64,000 nucleotides of DNA from Amorphophallus konjac. Lineage: Eukaryota > Streptophyta > Magnoliopsida > Alismatales > Araceae. Under the pieces are notes generated by a model that was not told the DNA's origin, did not search any database, and saw only the letters and a list, made by a program, of their open reading frames with translations. The stretch covers positions 48,788,458 to 48,852,457 of the forward strand of contig CM040126.1 in assembly GCA_022559845.1 (NCBI GenBank). Reading direction: 5' to 3'. The translations under genes were made by a program, and so were the position numbers. Shown here piece by piece: positions 11,563-21,846 of this stretch. How positions within the stretch are numbered: the stretch's first letter is position 1; each line of letters opens with the position of its first letter.

Positions 11563-14500
11563 CTATAACCGCTCCTCGGTCGCCCGTAACCGCTCCTGAG
11601 TGACGGCTAGCTGGGTCCTCAAGTCTGCGAGCTCACGCTCGCGTGCTGCCTCCTGCTCCTGGTCACGGGTCCGCTCTGCCAGGCGCTCCCGGGCACGCTC
11701 CCTGCGCTCCATCTCGAGGGTGACTCTCAGGTCTGCCACGTCCTGAGGTAGCTCCTCTCGCCGCCCCAAGGCCCTCTCGAGCTCCGTGACTCGCTGCTCA
11801 CGGATGGCCAGCTCCGTCCCAGCTAGTGCAGCCTGGGTAAGCGTCGCCTGTAACTCTGAGGTCTGCAACCAATTAAACAAATCATCAGTTCCTCATTTAA
11901 TTCAATAATTCATGAAATAAGCAATTGAAATGAAATCTTTGTCATTAACGTACCCGTGTAGCCATCGCGCACTGTCCTACCTCGATGCAGGTAAGCGAGG
12001 CTCGAAGTTCCTCAGTCTGTAAAAACACAAATTTTCATGAGCACATAATAACATATAATCAAATGCAAGTCTGAGTTTGAGTTTAAGCTTACTCGTGTGG
12101 CGAGGTCGCGCTCTGCTGCTCGGCCCGTGCCACCGCTCCAGCCAGCTACTCTCCTAGTGCAGTCGTCTCTGCACTAGGCCCCCTCGAGCTAGAGGCTCCT
12201 CCCGTCTCTCTCACCGCGGCTCCCTGCTGGGCACGCTGCATTCATTGAGATTGTCAGTGGCTAATCATCAAGAATTCTGGAATTCATTTGCATATAGATA
12301 ATTTAAACACTCACCAATGTCTGTAGGTCTGCCCGTGTGGTAGCCAGCTGGGCCTCTAGGCTGTGGAGATGGGCTTGCATGTCCATCGCCGCTATGTCCC
12401 GTGCATCCTGCATTCATCACACATGTCAGTTGCATAATAGACATATAACATTTGCAATTAATTAAAAAAAAAGAAGAGAAAGTGCATTCATACATACCCC
12501 TAGGACCCTCATCTGGGGTCAGCCGACGTAGACCTCCTAGTAGCATCGGAGGTACTCGGAGCTGTCGGTTGCCTGGGAGGTGACTCGGGTCCCGCCACGC
12601 TGCCAGTCGGCGTACTGGTCAGGGTACCGGACTCTCCAGTCGATCGCCTTCGTGCGACAGCGTGTCTTCTTGCCTATCCCGCGGGGCTCTCCTATCTCGA
12701 CCCACTCCTGGTGTAGGCCGAGGGTCCTCATCACCAGCCTAAGCCGTAGCGGCTCAATCTCGTTCAGGCAATGAACCCAAAGCTCATGCCCAAAGCGAGG
12801 TCGGCCCGCTACGACCCAGGGCTGGCTCTCATCGGTCATCCCCTCGTAGGGTCTCCACACCACCTACATTCACAAACATACACATCATCACATCGTATCA
12901 TCATTTCATAAAGTAAAAAAAAAATTGCATCATATTTAGCATGCATACCAGTGAGGTGGGGTAGTCGCGGAACTCCCTCCGTAGAACTCGCAACTCGTAG
13001 GCGAGCGGCGCTCCTGTCGCAACAGGTAGCCATCGTCGCCCCAGAGGGAAGGATCCCTCATCTCCAGGTCGAGGGTCGACACGCCCCATCGGCATGTATA
13101 GATGGCTCCATATCTGCATCCATGTATTTACATTAGTAAGCATTCATATGCATAAGCATTCAAAAGAAAAGAAGAAAAAAAAGGAGTGCATACCTGAAGG
13201 AAAGGTGAGAAGCCACTGACAGTCGTCTCTCGACCTGTCCCTGTGGACAAGTCGGCCATCAGGTGCGCCAGGAGAGCAGCTCCCCATGCGTATCTGCCAA
13301 CGCTCTCCAAGTCCTCGAGGATCCCTAAGAATCGGCAGTTGATGATGTCGCCCTTCGTGCCGAGTAATAACCTCCCGAGCATCAAGAATAAGAACCTCCT
13401 CAAATCTCGATCTGCTCTCTCTCTCTCAGCCGGGTCCTGGCAGTAGATGGCCCTAGCTCCCCCAATCAGCCTCTGCGAAAACTGCTCTAGAGACTCCCTC
13501 AACCTCTGCCTAGAATCACCCAACTCCATAGAAATGGTAAGGTCGGTGTGGTAGATGGTCCTACACTCACTCGGCGTCTCGTAGACTGTCTCTAACCCTA
13601 GCAGTCTCTGTGTCAGCTCGCTATAGTCGGGTAGGGTGATCCCGCTCACTTCCTCGCCATCCACCCTCAGCCTGGTAATCCTAGCAACATCCTCTAGACT
13701 GGGAACCATGTGACCCCATGGCATCAGGAATGCCCGGCTAGTCCTATCCCATCTCTCTCTAAGCACCTGGATCAGGGGTAGGTCAGGTCTCATAGGCTCT
13801 ATGCTAAGGAAGGGTTCGAACCTCATGGCATCTACCCTAGCCCTCTGAAAATCTGGGAGCCCGTAGTAAGCTGCTCGAACCTGGACCCAGGAAATCTGAG
13901 TCCTCACCAATCCCTGCAAACAACAAGAACATTTTCACTTGAGTATATGTAAGTTTCTTATGAGGGTATTCATTTGTTGTTACATTTTGTTCTCTATTTG
14001 AATTGATGACCTATCCTAGGCCGTGACTTATATAATTGACGCCCCTGTAGGGGGCGTTATTTCAGAATGTGTTTCTGGTGATTTTATGCGTAATTTGAAT
14101 TGACGACCAACCCTGGGTCGTTGTTTGTTTAGATAACGCCCCTGTGGGGGGGCACTGTTTTGAAGTTAATTTTCAATTACAAAATGATAATTGTGATAAT
14201 TTTGAATTAACGACCAACCCTGGGTCGTTATTTGTTTAAGTGACACCCCTGTGGGGGGGGCGCTGTTTTGAAGGTGATTTTTATGCCCTAAAATGTAATT
14301 GTGAAAATTTCTAATTTGACGACCACCCCTTGGTCGTTCTTTAATGAATTAACGCCCCGGTGGGGGGCGTTGTTATTTGGGGTGTTTAAATATAACAGCA
14401 TACGAAATGGAAAGAAAAATAGAAACATATATATAAAAAATGAAAAAAAATGATATGGAAATTAACTGCATGACAAATAAACATGATTTTTTTTCTTAAA

Positions 14501-15105
14501 ATGACGACATGCTGCAGGGCGTGGTTTCATGAATTATCATTTTCAGAAAAATAAAAAAATGATTTAAATTGACGACCCAAGGAGGGTCGTTGTTTGAATT
14601 GACGTCACCCACTGGGGCGTCATTTGACTGTGTCGCTGGTTCATCCCTTCACCGAGGGCTATGGACGTTGATGAAAATAAAAATAAAATCAAAATTAAAT
14701 GAAATGGAGGGTTAGGGCACCTACCTTGCTCCGTTCGAGTGTTAGCAACCCTCCACGGAGGGGTTGCCATGGCTGCCGTGGCGGCTGTGGTGGCCGTGGT
14801 TGCCGGACGTGGCGTGGCCGAGGGGACGCCTTCGCCACCGTGGGTTCTTCTTCTCCTTCTTCATCGTCTTCCTCTTCGTCATCATCTTCCTCTTCGTCGT
14901 TGTCTTCTTCATCATCTTCGTCTTCATCCCCATCGTCTTCGTCGTTGTCTTCTTCTTCATTTTGTTCTCCTCCACCGTGTTCGGCCGCCGTCGGGATTTC
15001 ATCTTCGACTGCCGCGGGAGCCTCCTCACCGACATGCTCATCGTCACCCAGGTCCAACACGGCGGGGGCAGTCACCCTCTGGCGTTTGCGTGCACCGCCT
15101 GTCAT
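11563..15105 (-). pseudogene. Antisense multi-exon gene 1: plant mobile domain-like protein with coiled-coil tail
   Basis: Read on the - strand, eight exons can be placed by good splice sites: 15105-14725, 13913-13194, 13113-12949, 12863-12498, 12407-12315, 12235-12093, 12016-11954 and 11862-11563. Donors include AAG/GTAGGT and CAG/GTATGC; acceptors are pyrimidine-rich and end in CAG, TAG or AG. Seven of the eight exon lengths are multiples of three, so introns fall in phase 0. Exon 1 gives a basic start and a long acidic run. Exon 2 has VLRERWDRTSRAFLMPWG and PSLEDVARITRLRVDGEEV, resembling the plant mobile domain. Exon 4 starts VVWRPY, as that domain often does. Exons 5-8 encode a charged heptad-rich coiled coil. 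Stops occur in exon 4 (TAG at 12537-12539, then a TGA) and exon 6 (TAG), and exon 6 has a length error. The gene is therefore decayed. Antisense ORFs are known in Tat elements; their role is unknown. Confidence 0.75.
14036..14640 (+). repeat. Hairpin array inside intron 1 of antisense gene 1 (about 10 units)
   Basis: About ten units lie between exons 1 and 2 of the antisense gene. GCC/GGC units (ACGCCCCTGTAGGGGGCGT near 14039) and GACC/GGTC units (ACGACCAACCCTGGGTCGT near 14103 and 14210) are interspersed, and their arms change together. Later units lie near 14318, 14350, 14570 and 14600. Confidence 0.88.
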
Positions 15106-15239
15106 GGAGTAGAGATGGAGAGAGAGAGAGAGATGGGAATGGGGGCTCGGTTAGGGTTTGGTTGCAGAGAAAGAGAAAAGGAGGAAAGTAGACGAAGGAA
15201 GGAAAAGAGAAGAGGGAAGTAAGGCTTAATGTTCAAAAC

Positions 15240-15665
15240 GAATTGACGCCTTGAGGGTTGTCGTCGCTATATTAATTGACGGTGTGGGTTGCGGTGTGGC
15301 TTTATGATTTGACGACCCGAGGCTAGGCGTCATTTATGTTTGCATGGGAACTCGTAACCGTCATCAGGCGCATTAATGGGAAGATGATTGATGTAATCGG
15401 TCGTCATGATTATTGTTTGGAATTTATGACATTGAGAGCAGGCGTCAGTTTCTTATGGCACGACATGAATGAAGCGTTATTTCTATGAAATTGAGGAATT
15501 ATTTTGAAAATAATTTAAGGAATTTAAAGCGATTAACGCCTTACCTTGGGACACGAATTAATAGACGTGGTTTATTTATTTTTAAGGAAATTGATTAAAA
15601 ATTTATGACATGCTCTAAGGCGCTGGTTAAGGAATTGACGCCATGCCTGGAGGCGCGTCTCATAA
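15240..15665 (+). repeat. Degenerate hairpin units between the two antisense genes
   Basis: Weaker copies of the TGACG...CGTCA unit lie between the start of antisense gene 1 and the end of antisense gene 2. The best are TGACGACCCGAGGCTAGGCG near 15309 and TGACGCCATGCCTGGAGGCG near 15635. This stretch would include the promoter of antisense gene 1; no clear TATA box was seen. Confidence 0.65.
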
Positions 15666-15796
15666 CAGAGAACCCGAGGCTTAATCTTATCGGACAGAAT
15701 CATATGAAATTGGAAGACAAAGATTATATACATGATATTTTGGCTCAATTAAAGGAAAAATCATTTTCTTTCATTTGATGAAAATCATTGTTACAT

Positions 15797-17228
15797 TCAA
15801 TGAGCCACCATGGGCCTTATTTTCTTAAGTGCTATTACATAAGATTTGCATTTATTCTCTTCTTCTTCAACATGTGTCTTAGACCTATGGAGAAGTCCAA
15901 CCTTCCATTGAGCCATGATTGTCTTGACTTCTTTTTGATCCCCATTTGAGCCTAGTTCTCTCCTCATAAGTGGTAGAAGATAAGAAGGTTCTTCAAAAGT
16001 GTGTCGAGGTAGTCCAAGTTGTGGAAGGCACCGGTGAGCATTGTAGAGGACGAACTCGCTCCCGCCAATCAATCGAAGCTCTATGTCGGAGGAGAGTCTT
16101 GAGCAAAGCTCTTGGGTCTTGAGGAACCCCGGTGTGCAAGTGAAGCCGCTCTTTGGCATGGTTTTGAAGTAGTTCCTCTATTCACTTCTTTTCTTGAGCT
16201 TTGGCAGCCGATTAGTGACCCTCTCACATAAGCCTAGAGAATCCGTCATATATCAGAGGGGGCTTTTAGAGAAGATTTTTGAGGCCAATTGGGTTTCTTG
16301 GCATGGATCAAACTTTAGGTGGAGGTCCACCCAACAAGAAAGGAGTAGCATTGACCCGTAGTGAGGCCGTCCCAAGGAAGCCGAAGTGAGTCCATTATAT
16401 AGGTTGGCTAGTACCGCCGGTCTTATTCTTTTGCCTTCCCATATGCTAGCTATGGTGCTTAAGTGGCATTTTTCTAGGTGGTCTTCCATTGAAGGGAAGA
16501 GTAGAGCTCCAACCGTGCATACAACAAAGCCTTTCATCACTCTTTCCAACAAATCCTCATCCTCTTGGGCTTTATCCATGTTCTTGTATACCCATGAGGC
16601 TAGTTTTAGAAGATTGATTCCTTTGTGGGCTTTGATTTGGTTCACTAGGTTTGGGCTTTGTATAAGGCTAGTAAGCATGTCATGGGCATTTATTGGTTTA
16701 GTCAAGCTAGCCATCTTGGACTCTTCTCCTTGTTTCATCCTTCTTAAGCCAAGGAGCATCTCTACTTCCTCCAAGAGTATGGTGGTTTCAAAAGTGGGAA
16801 AGAGGAAGGTATGAGTGTTGGGGTGCCATAATTCTATTAGTGCTCCTATGGAGGCCCAATCTAGATGAATGTCATTACAATGGGTAGCATGAGTAACAAG
16901 GCCTAGTAAGTGCCACCTTGAGAGGAAGGACTTCATATCTAGAGAAAGCTTAGAGAGGAGCAGGGGGAGCCACTTGATTTTCAAGAACCTCCTTGGACCC
17001 GGTATATTTGGATAATCCTGAAAAAAAAAGAAGAGGAGAAGATAATGCAATCAGAATTTTAAAGAGAAAAGGAAGAATGGAATAGAAAGCTTTAAATGAA
17101 AAATCACTTACTTGGCCCGTACTGATTCTTCCGCTGATGTGGCCAGCATCTTCAGATATCCTAGGAAATCCTATCCTAGGTTTCTTCATGAATCTCTGCA
17201 TCATAGCTTTCTCCATCTTCTTCCTCAA
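15797..17228 (-). pseudogene. Antisense two-exon gene 2: DUF7745/plant mobile domain-like protein
   Basis: Exon 1 (17228-17112, 39 codons) ends at CAA/GTAAGTG. Exon 2 starts at 17017 after a T-rich tract and CAG, in phase 0, and runs to a stop at 15797-15799, giving about 445 codons. Exon 2 contains IGALIELWHPNTHTFLFPTF, LLEEVEMLLGL and LLSCWVDLHLKF. These resemble the retroelement-associated DUF7745/plant mobile domain group (family call from memory, moderate confidence). The frame is interrupted by TGA at 16253-16255 and a TAG about 84 bases further, both explainable as C-to-T changes of CGA and CAG. On the far side of the stops the same frame continues with KSGFTCTPGF and ends KKIRPMVAH. 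It sits head-to-tail behind antisense gene 1. Nothing indicates its function. Confidence 0.65.
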
Positions 17229-17439
17229 TTGAAGACCTTGTGTTGCTTATCTGCGGTTCTCTGTTGAGTCTTGGCGGCAACACTCTCAGTTGTTTGATCT
17301 GTTGAGCAGACGAACAGATGCATCCTTTTTTAATGTTCAACGCTTTGGTTAGCCGTTTAGAGCAATCACAGTTTGAGTTTGAGAAGGATCAAGTCGCTGG
17401 CAATTTGTTTCCGAGCAGGGAACGGAGCACCGTGTTTAT

Positions 17440-17635
17440 GGTTAATTGACGACATATGTCTTGGCGTCATTTCATTAATTAGCGACATTATCACCGTCGT
17501 CACATAATTAGCGCCTCTCGTGCAGGCGTCATTTTCGATCCGATTCCAAGTCGAATAGCGATTGTAATTAACGCCCCTGATACTGTCGCCATTTATGCTG
17601 CTAACGTCTCTATAAAGAGTCGTCATTTCTTGAGC
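17440..17635 (+). repeat. Hairpin units upstream of antisense gene 2 (5 units)
   Basis: Five units in about 190 bases: near 17448 (TGACGACATATGTCTTGGCG), 17481, 17510 (GCGCCTCTCGTGCAGGCGTC), 17569 and 17604 (ACGTCTCTATAAAGAGTCGT). They occupy the region where a promoter for antisense gene 2 would lie. Confidence 0.75.
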
Positions 17636-18534
17636 TTACATCTTTTGAACTGTTATGAACTTAAGTGCTTTTTATTTTTATGAAATTGATTATATCATGC
17701 ACTTATGATCACGCTTTGAGTTTTATTGAGTTAATGATCTTTATTGAACTGATGATTCTTTGATGAGCTAATGATTTTTTTGAGCACAGAAAGAGCAGCC
17801 TATGCAAGTCTTGAAGTGGTTAGATTTACTCCGCTGGTTACATCATTCCATTCCCTTGTATTCCTTCCTGTAAGCATTTTTACTATATGGTATCTACGCT
17901 AGTATAGCATATCAAGGACCTTGTGGTTCTGATGAACCTAGAATTTGAGTTCTCCTCCATCAAAAATAGTGATAATTCCAGGAGAGTCTTGATCGCACGG
18001 ATAGGCCGTTGAGTCATCTAAGGTTTGGGACGACGGTTCCACTTTCTGAGTTAATACATGGACAAACGGGCTTCGGCTCAGTGTCAGCTTAGAAATCAGG
18101 ATTCCTGACCAAGTCTGGATGGTTTAGCAATATTATCCTTGATTATTTTCTATTTTTTAGTTTGTTTTATTTTTCTTTTTAGCCCAGTATGCATCATGTA
18201 GAACTTTAAGCTCTAATGATGAAAATCCCCATATTATGCCAATAATGAGGGCTACTTGTTCTTAATAGAGTTGACATGAGATATTCCATTCCAAATCAGG
18301 TACTTTGTTCTCCTTGAAGCCGCTCAGGCTGGTTCCTTCAAAAACATTCATTCGCTAGATCTTTATGTCAAGCCATTTTAGTTTCTGCAAACTCACCTTG
18401 GTTGTAGCGCGTCCACATTGACTGGTAACCGCTCTCCAATGGTGTCCTTCCTCCCGTGCCCTCGCGCACATTTTGTTTATTAGATTACTTCCTTCATCCA
18501 GTTGATCATTGCTTTCTTGTAATCATCCGAAGTT
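17636..18534 (+). other. Ogre-type 3' untranslated region, left of nested insertion
   Basis: No open frame with a recognisable domain and no repeat array is seen. The same untranslated region continues after the nested element, at 27972-28132. Confidence 0.6.
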
Positions 18535-18766
18535 GTTTCTGTAATGCCCCGGATTTCTTTCGGATCCTTTTCGGATCATTTTAGTGGGTCTCGGAGTGCA
18601 TTTTGTGCTTTACACGTGTTTTCCCTGATGTGCCTTTGGAACTCTGTGCAGGGCGAACCGTGGCGTTCTTCGACTCCAGGATAGTACCATTGCGTTGTGT
18701 TCCTTCCGAGGATCGCGGAGGTAATTTTTCATAATTTTTTGAATTTCTGCAATTTTTAGAATTTTC

Positions 18767-18775
18767 TATATATAT
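18767..18775 (+). promoter_or_regulatory. TATA box of LARD1 5' LTR
   Basis: TATATATAT follows a T-rich stretch, with a CT-rich run 10-60 bases downstream, a typical plant initiation context. The same motif sits at 24906-24914 in the 3' LTR and, on the - strand, near 54559-54566 in the related solo LTR. Confidence 0.7.
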
Positions 18776-19319
18776 TAACCCTTCTCTCCCCCCCCCTTAT
18801 TTCTCTCTTCCCTCTCTCTCTCTTCCCTCACGCCCTCTTTCTCCCCTCTCTTCTCCGGCGGCCGACGGAGCGAGGCGGGGGCGAGGCGGAGGCGGCGCGG
18901 GCGAGGACGAGGGCGAGGATGGGTGAGGATCGAGGCGGTGGAGACGCGTGGGAGCTCGTGGCGCGGTCGCAAGCCGGCGAGGCGTCAACGGTGTTTTCTT
19001 CGCGGATCGGCGAGCTCGGGGCGCGAAATCTTTGGTGGAAGTAGGGAGATGGACCCCCAACTCGTGCCCATCTTTTCCTGCGAGTTTTGTAGGCCGTGGT
19101 GAGCCGAGCGGGTGAAATCGAGGATTTTTGGAAAAAATCCATGTTTTAGGGCTCGTGGGCCGATCTTCTGTTTCATTGCGTTTTTGGCCGATCCGAGGCC
19201 TTAGATGCATGCTAGGGGCTATTTGGGGGCTTCCCCCTTGTTTTCCCCCTCTCCCGTGGAGGTATGGGGGCGTGGGACATTTTTCGGGTCGTTTCCCGCC
19301 GTTTCGCGGTCGGACGGGT

Positions 19320-19815
19320 GTGACGGTCCTTCCAGTGACCGTCACAGCCTCTGACGCCCCAGGATGGGTGCGTCACAGGGCCCGTTAACCTTTTTGATGG
19401 TCTGTGGGTGTGACGGTCCCACGATAGACGGCCACGGCTCTGTGACGCGTCTAGGTCCGACTGTTACGTCCATTTCCGTGGTTTCGGACCGTTGGGGTCA
19501 CGAGCCTCTGACGCACCAGGCTTGGTCCGTCAGAGCACTGTAACGCCCTCATTTGGGTGCGTTAGAGTTGACGTATCCCCTCTTCTAACGCACCTGGGTA
19601 GGTCCGTTAGGGGTTGTGACGCCCCGAGGGGTGTGCGTCACAACCTATCTTCTAACGCGCCAGGCTTGGACCGTTAGAGGTGTGACGCCCCAGGGTGGGT
19701 GCGTCACAGCCAGTTTTGCTCCTTTCACGTAACGCTCCTGTGTTGGACCGTTAGAGGGCTGTGACGGTCGGGCTTGGACCGTTACATACTGTGACGGCCC
19801 AAGGCAAGACCATCA
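19320..19815 (+). repeat. LARD1 LTR hairpin array, TGACG/TAACG type (about 13 units)
   Basis: About thirteen 25-29 base units are separated by 5-15 bases. Examples: GTGACGGTC (19320-19328) with GACCGTCAC (19337-19345), a perfect 9-bp stem; TGACGC with GCGTCA at 19352-19375; TAACGC with GCGTTA at about 19541; TAACGCGCC with GGACCGTTA at about 19651. Units starting TGACG mostly end CGTCA and units starting TAACG mostly end CGTTA, so the arms covary. Confidence 0.92.
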
Positions 19816-20155
19816 GGCTCTATGTTGCGCCGAGGTGAGTTTTCATGTTCTCCGCCTTGTTCCATGACGTGTGGATCCCCAGTCGACCCGGTTGGGACCC
19901 AGTGGTCGACTTGCGATCTTGTGAGTGCCCCAGACACCCGTGGGATTCTGTGTCGGTGTTTTGAGGGTGTCGGGAGGACCGTGCTACCTCGTTTAGTGTG
20001 CCCATGGGTTTGAGAGTCCGGGTGACTTCACGCGTGTCGGGCTTTCGTGTTACGCTAGACCGAGTCACCGTGTGTCGGTGTGTGTGCGGTGGGGTTCCCC
20101 CGCATGTCATGAGTTTTCCTGGAAGATGATTCCCGAGGGGCCATGTGTTTGGCCT

Positions 20156-21601
20156 TGGACTGCGAGTCCAATTATCGGCGTGGCGGCTTGGGCACTGTCT
20201 TGGGAATCATGCTTCTGTGCTTTCCACGTGGGCCGTGTGTGTGGCCTTGGACTGTGAGTCCAGTTGCCCTGCCTGGGGCTGGAAGGCTTCTTAGTTCTCT
20301 TCCCGAGGGAATGGTCTTGGTGGCTCGTGAGCTACCTCGGTATTCGTGCTACCGTGGTTTTAGACCTAGAGTTTGGACTAGATTGACGGCCTTGTGCTGT
20401 TGCGTGCGACGGTCTTGACCTCGAGTCTTCTGACTCAAGGATCGTTGGCTGTAGTGCGTTTAAAGGATTGCCCAGAGTCCAGTGGCTTAGCGTCACTTGG
20501 GTTTTCTCGATTCTCGCACAGGGTGCGTGCGTAGCCGTGAGCTGCGAGTCCCGTTTTCTTGTCCGACTGTGGTCGCCGTGCGACGGTGCCGGTACGTGGG
20601 ATGGTCCCCGTACGTCTTCAGATTCGGACGTTGTTTTCGTTGACTTGAGAGTCTACTCTCTCAGTGACCCTCCACTAGTCGTAGCCTGCTTACACGCGTG
20701 TGGTCCCACCAGGGAGTGGTGGAGAGGCTACCCTGAGGACGGTTTTTGGACTGATTTCGTCGGGCCCCTCGTCGTTAGCCAGAGTCCGGCTACGGGGGAA
20801 AACCGGTCAGAGGGCCAGACCTAGGACGCATGGTCTATGTGTGCACACGTGGTTGGGGGCGGTTGGACCACGCGACGGGCGTGACCCCAGCTAGTCACTT
20901 GCTTTGTGGTACTTGTTCGGTGTCTCAGTTCCCGCTGGGCCGGAGGGAGTCACCTGAGGCGCGGACTAAGACGTCAGTGGACGCATTCCGGCTTGCTTCT
21001 AGTGGGAGGTACTCCTGTCGAGTCGGGAGTGACAGACTGTCAGTCTCTGTGACTTTGACCTTCGGGTTCTCGGCCGTGTTGACCGTCGAGTTTCGGTTGT
21101 TTCGCCGTGGCACGTGTGTCGTCTCTCGCGCCGTGAGACTAGTGCTAGTAGCTTTACCGAGTGTGCATCTTGTTGTGCGGTACCCGCGACCGGATGGTCG
21201 GGGTTGCACTTTGGACAGTGTGTCCAGGTCGGCCGTGTCCTGGGAGACAGGCCTCTGCGGTGTGGTTGCCGTGGGTTTTTACTTCGGTAAGCGGTACTAG
21301 TGCAGTTCGGTAGCCTCGACTACGAGTTCGGGGTCTGTTTCCGGTACAGTAGGAGTAGTTGTAGTGCCGGGTGCCGACCGGCCACCGGATTTACTGTTCC
21401 TGCTATTGTGGTTGCTCTTGTAGCCTTCCTATCCACTACCGCCGTTGTTTCCGGTTGGGGTTTCGCGGGATCCCTGCTGAGTCTCTGTTTTGGAGACTCA
21501 TTCCCTGCTTTTCAGGTGAGGCGGTCCTTCTTCCTCGAGGTTCGAGGGCGCGGTGCGGAGGTTCTCAGTTACCAGCTCGTCGGGCCGAGTGTTCACTCGG
21601 C
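20156..21601 (+). repeat. Series of unrelated perfect hairpins in downstream part of LARD1 LTR
   Basis: Perfect short stems with different sequences include TGGACT/AGTCCA at 20156-20170 and again at 20248-20262, TGGACA/TGTCCA at 21212-21226, GAGTCTC/GAGACTC at 21479-21499, and GCCGAGT/ACTCGGC at 21584-21601. If the TATA box is used, this region would be transcribed as leader RNA. Confidence 0.7.
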
Positions 21602-21830
21602 ATGTGGTACGTTTTACTGCTTTAGAGTGTACTTTCTGTTGGACTGGACTCTGTTGTAGCTGTAGTTGTTCTTTCTTTCAGCTTGTTGTTGTTGGTTGTC
21701 CTGCTTTATTTCCTATTTCTTTGTGCCTCACACTCCTTTAGCCCTTCCGAGCCCTTCCGGCTCGTGGGCGGCGGTTCGAGTCTCGGGCTATCGGGCCTTC
21801 CCGGTAATCGGATTCTCGGGTCGTTACAGC

Positions 21831-21846
21831 TGGTATCAGAGCGGAG
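21831..21846 (+). other. LARD1 primer binding site, initiator tRNA-Met type
   Basis: TGGTATCAGAGCGGAG starts two bases after the LTR end. TGGTATCAGAGC is the standard complement of plant initiator tRNA-Met. Confidence 0.93.

Larger units (their letters stand above)
18540..21828 (+). repeat. LARD1 5' LTR
   Basis: Order: TATA box (18767-18775), a CT-rich stretch, a GC-rich block (18850-19100), the TGACG/TAACG hairpin array (19320-19815), then a long region with many separate hairpins (20156-21601). It ends GTCGTTACA. No protein-coding gene is supported; the many open frames on both strands come from GC-rich low-stop sequence. Confidence 0.93.

Noticed and set aside
14699..15222. Long + strand open frames rich in Ser, Phe or Leu
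   Set aside because: They are the complement of the acidic exon 1 of antisense gene 1, which has a good start and splice donor on the - strand.
18797..19345. 182-codon basic open frame in the LARD1 LTR (and its copy near 25000)
   Set aside because: GC-rich LTR DNA has few stops in every frame. The corresponding frames are not kept intact between the two LTRs, and no domain is recognised.
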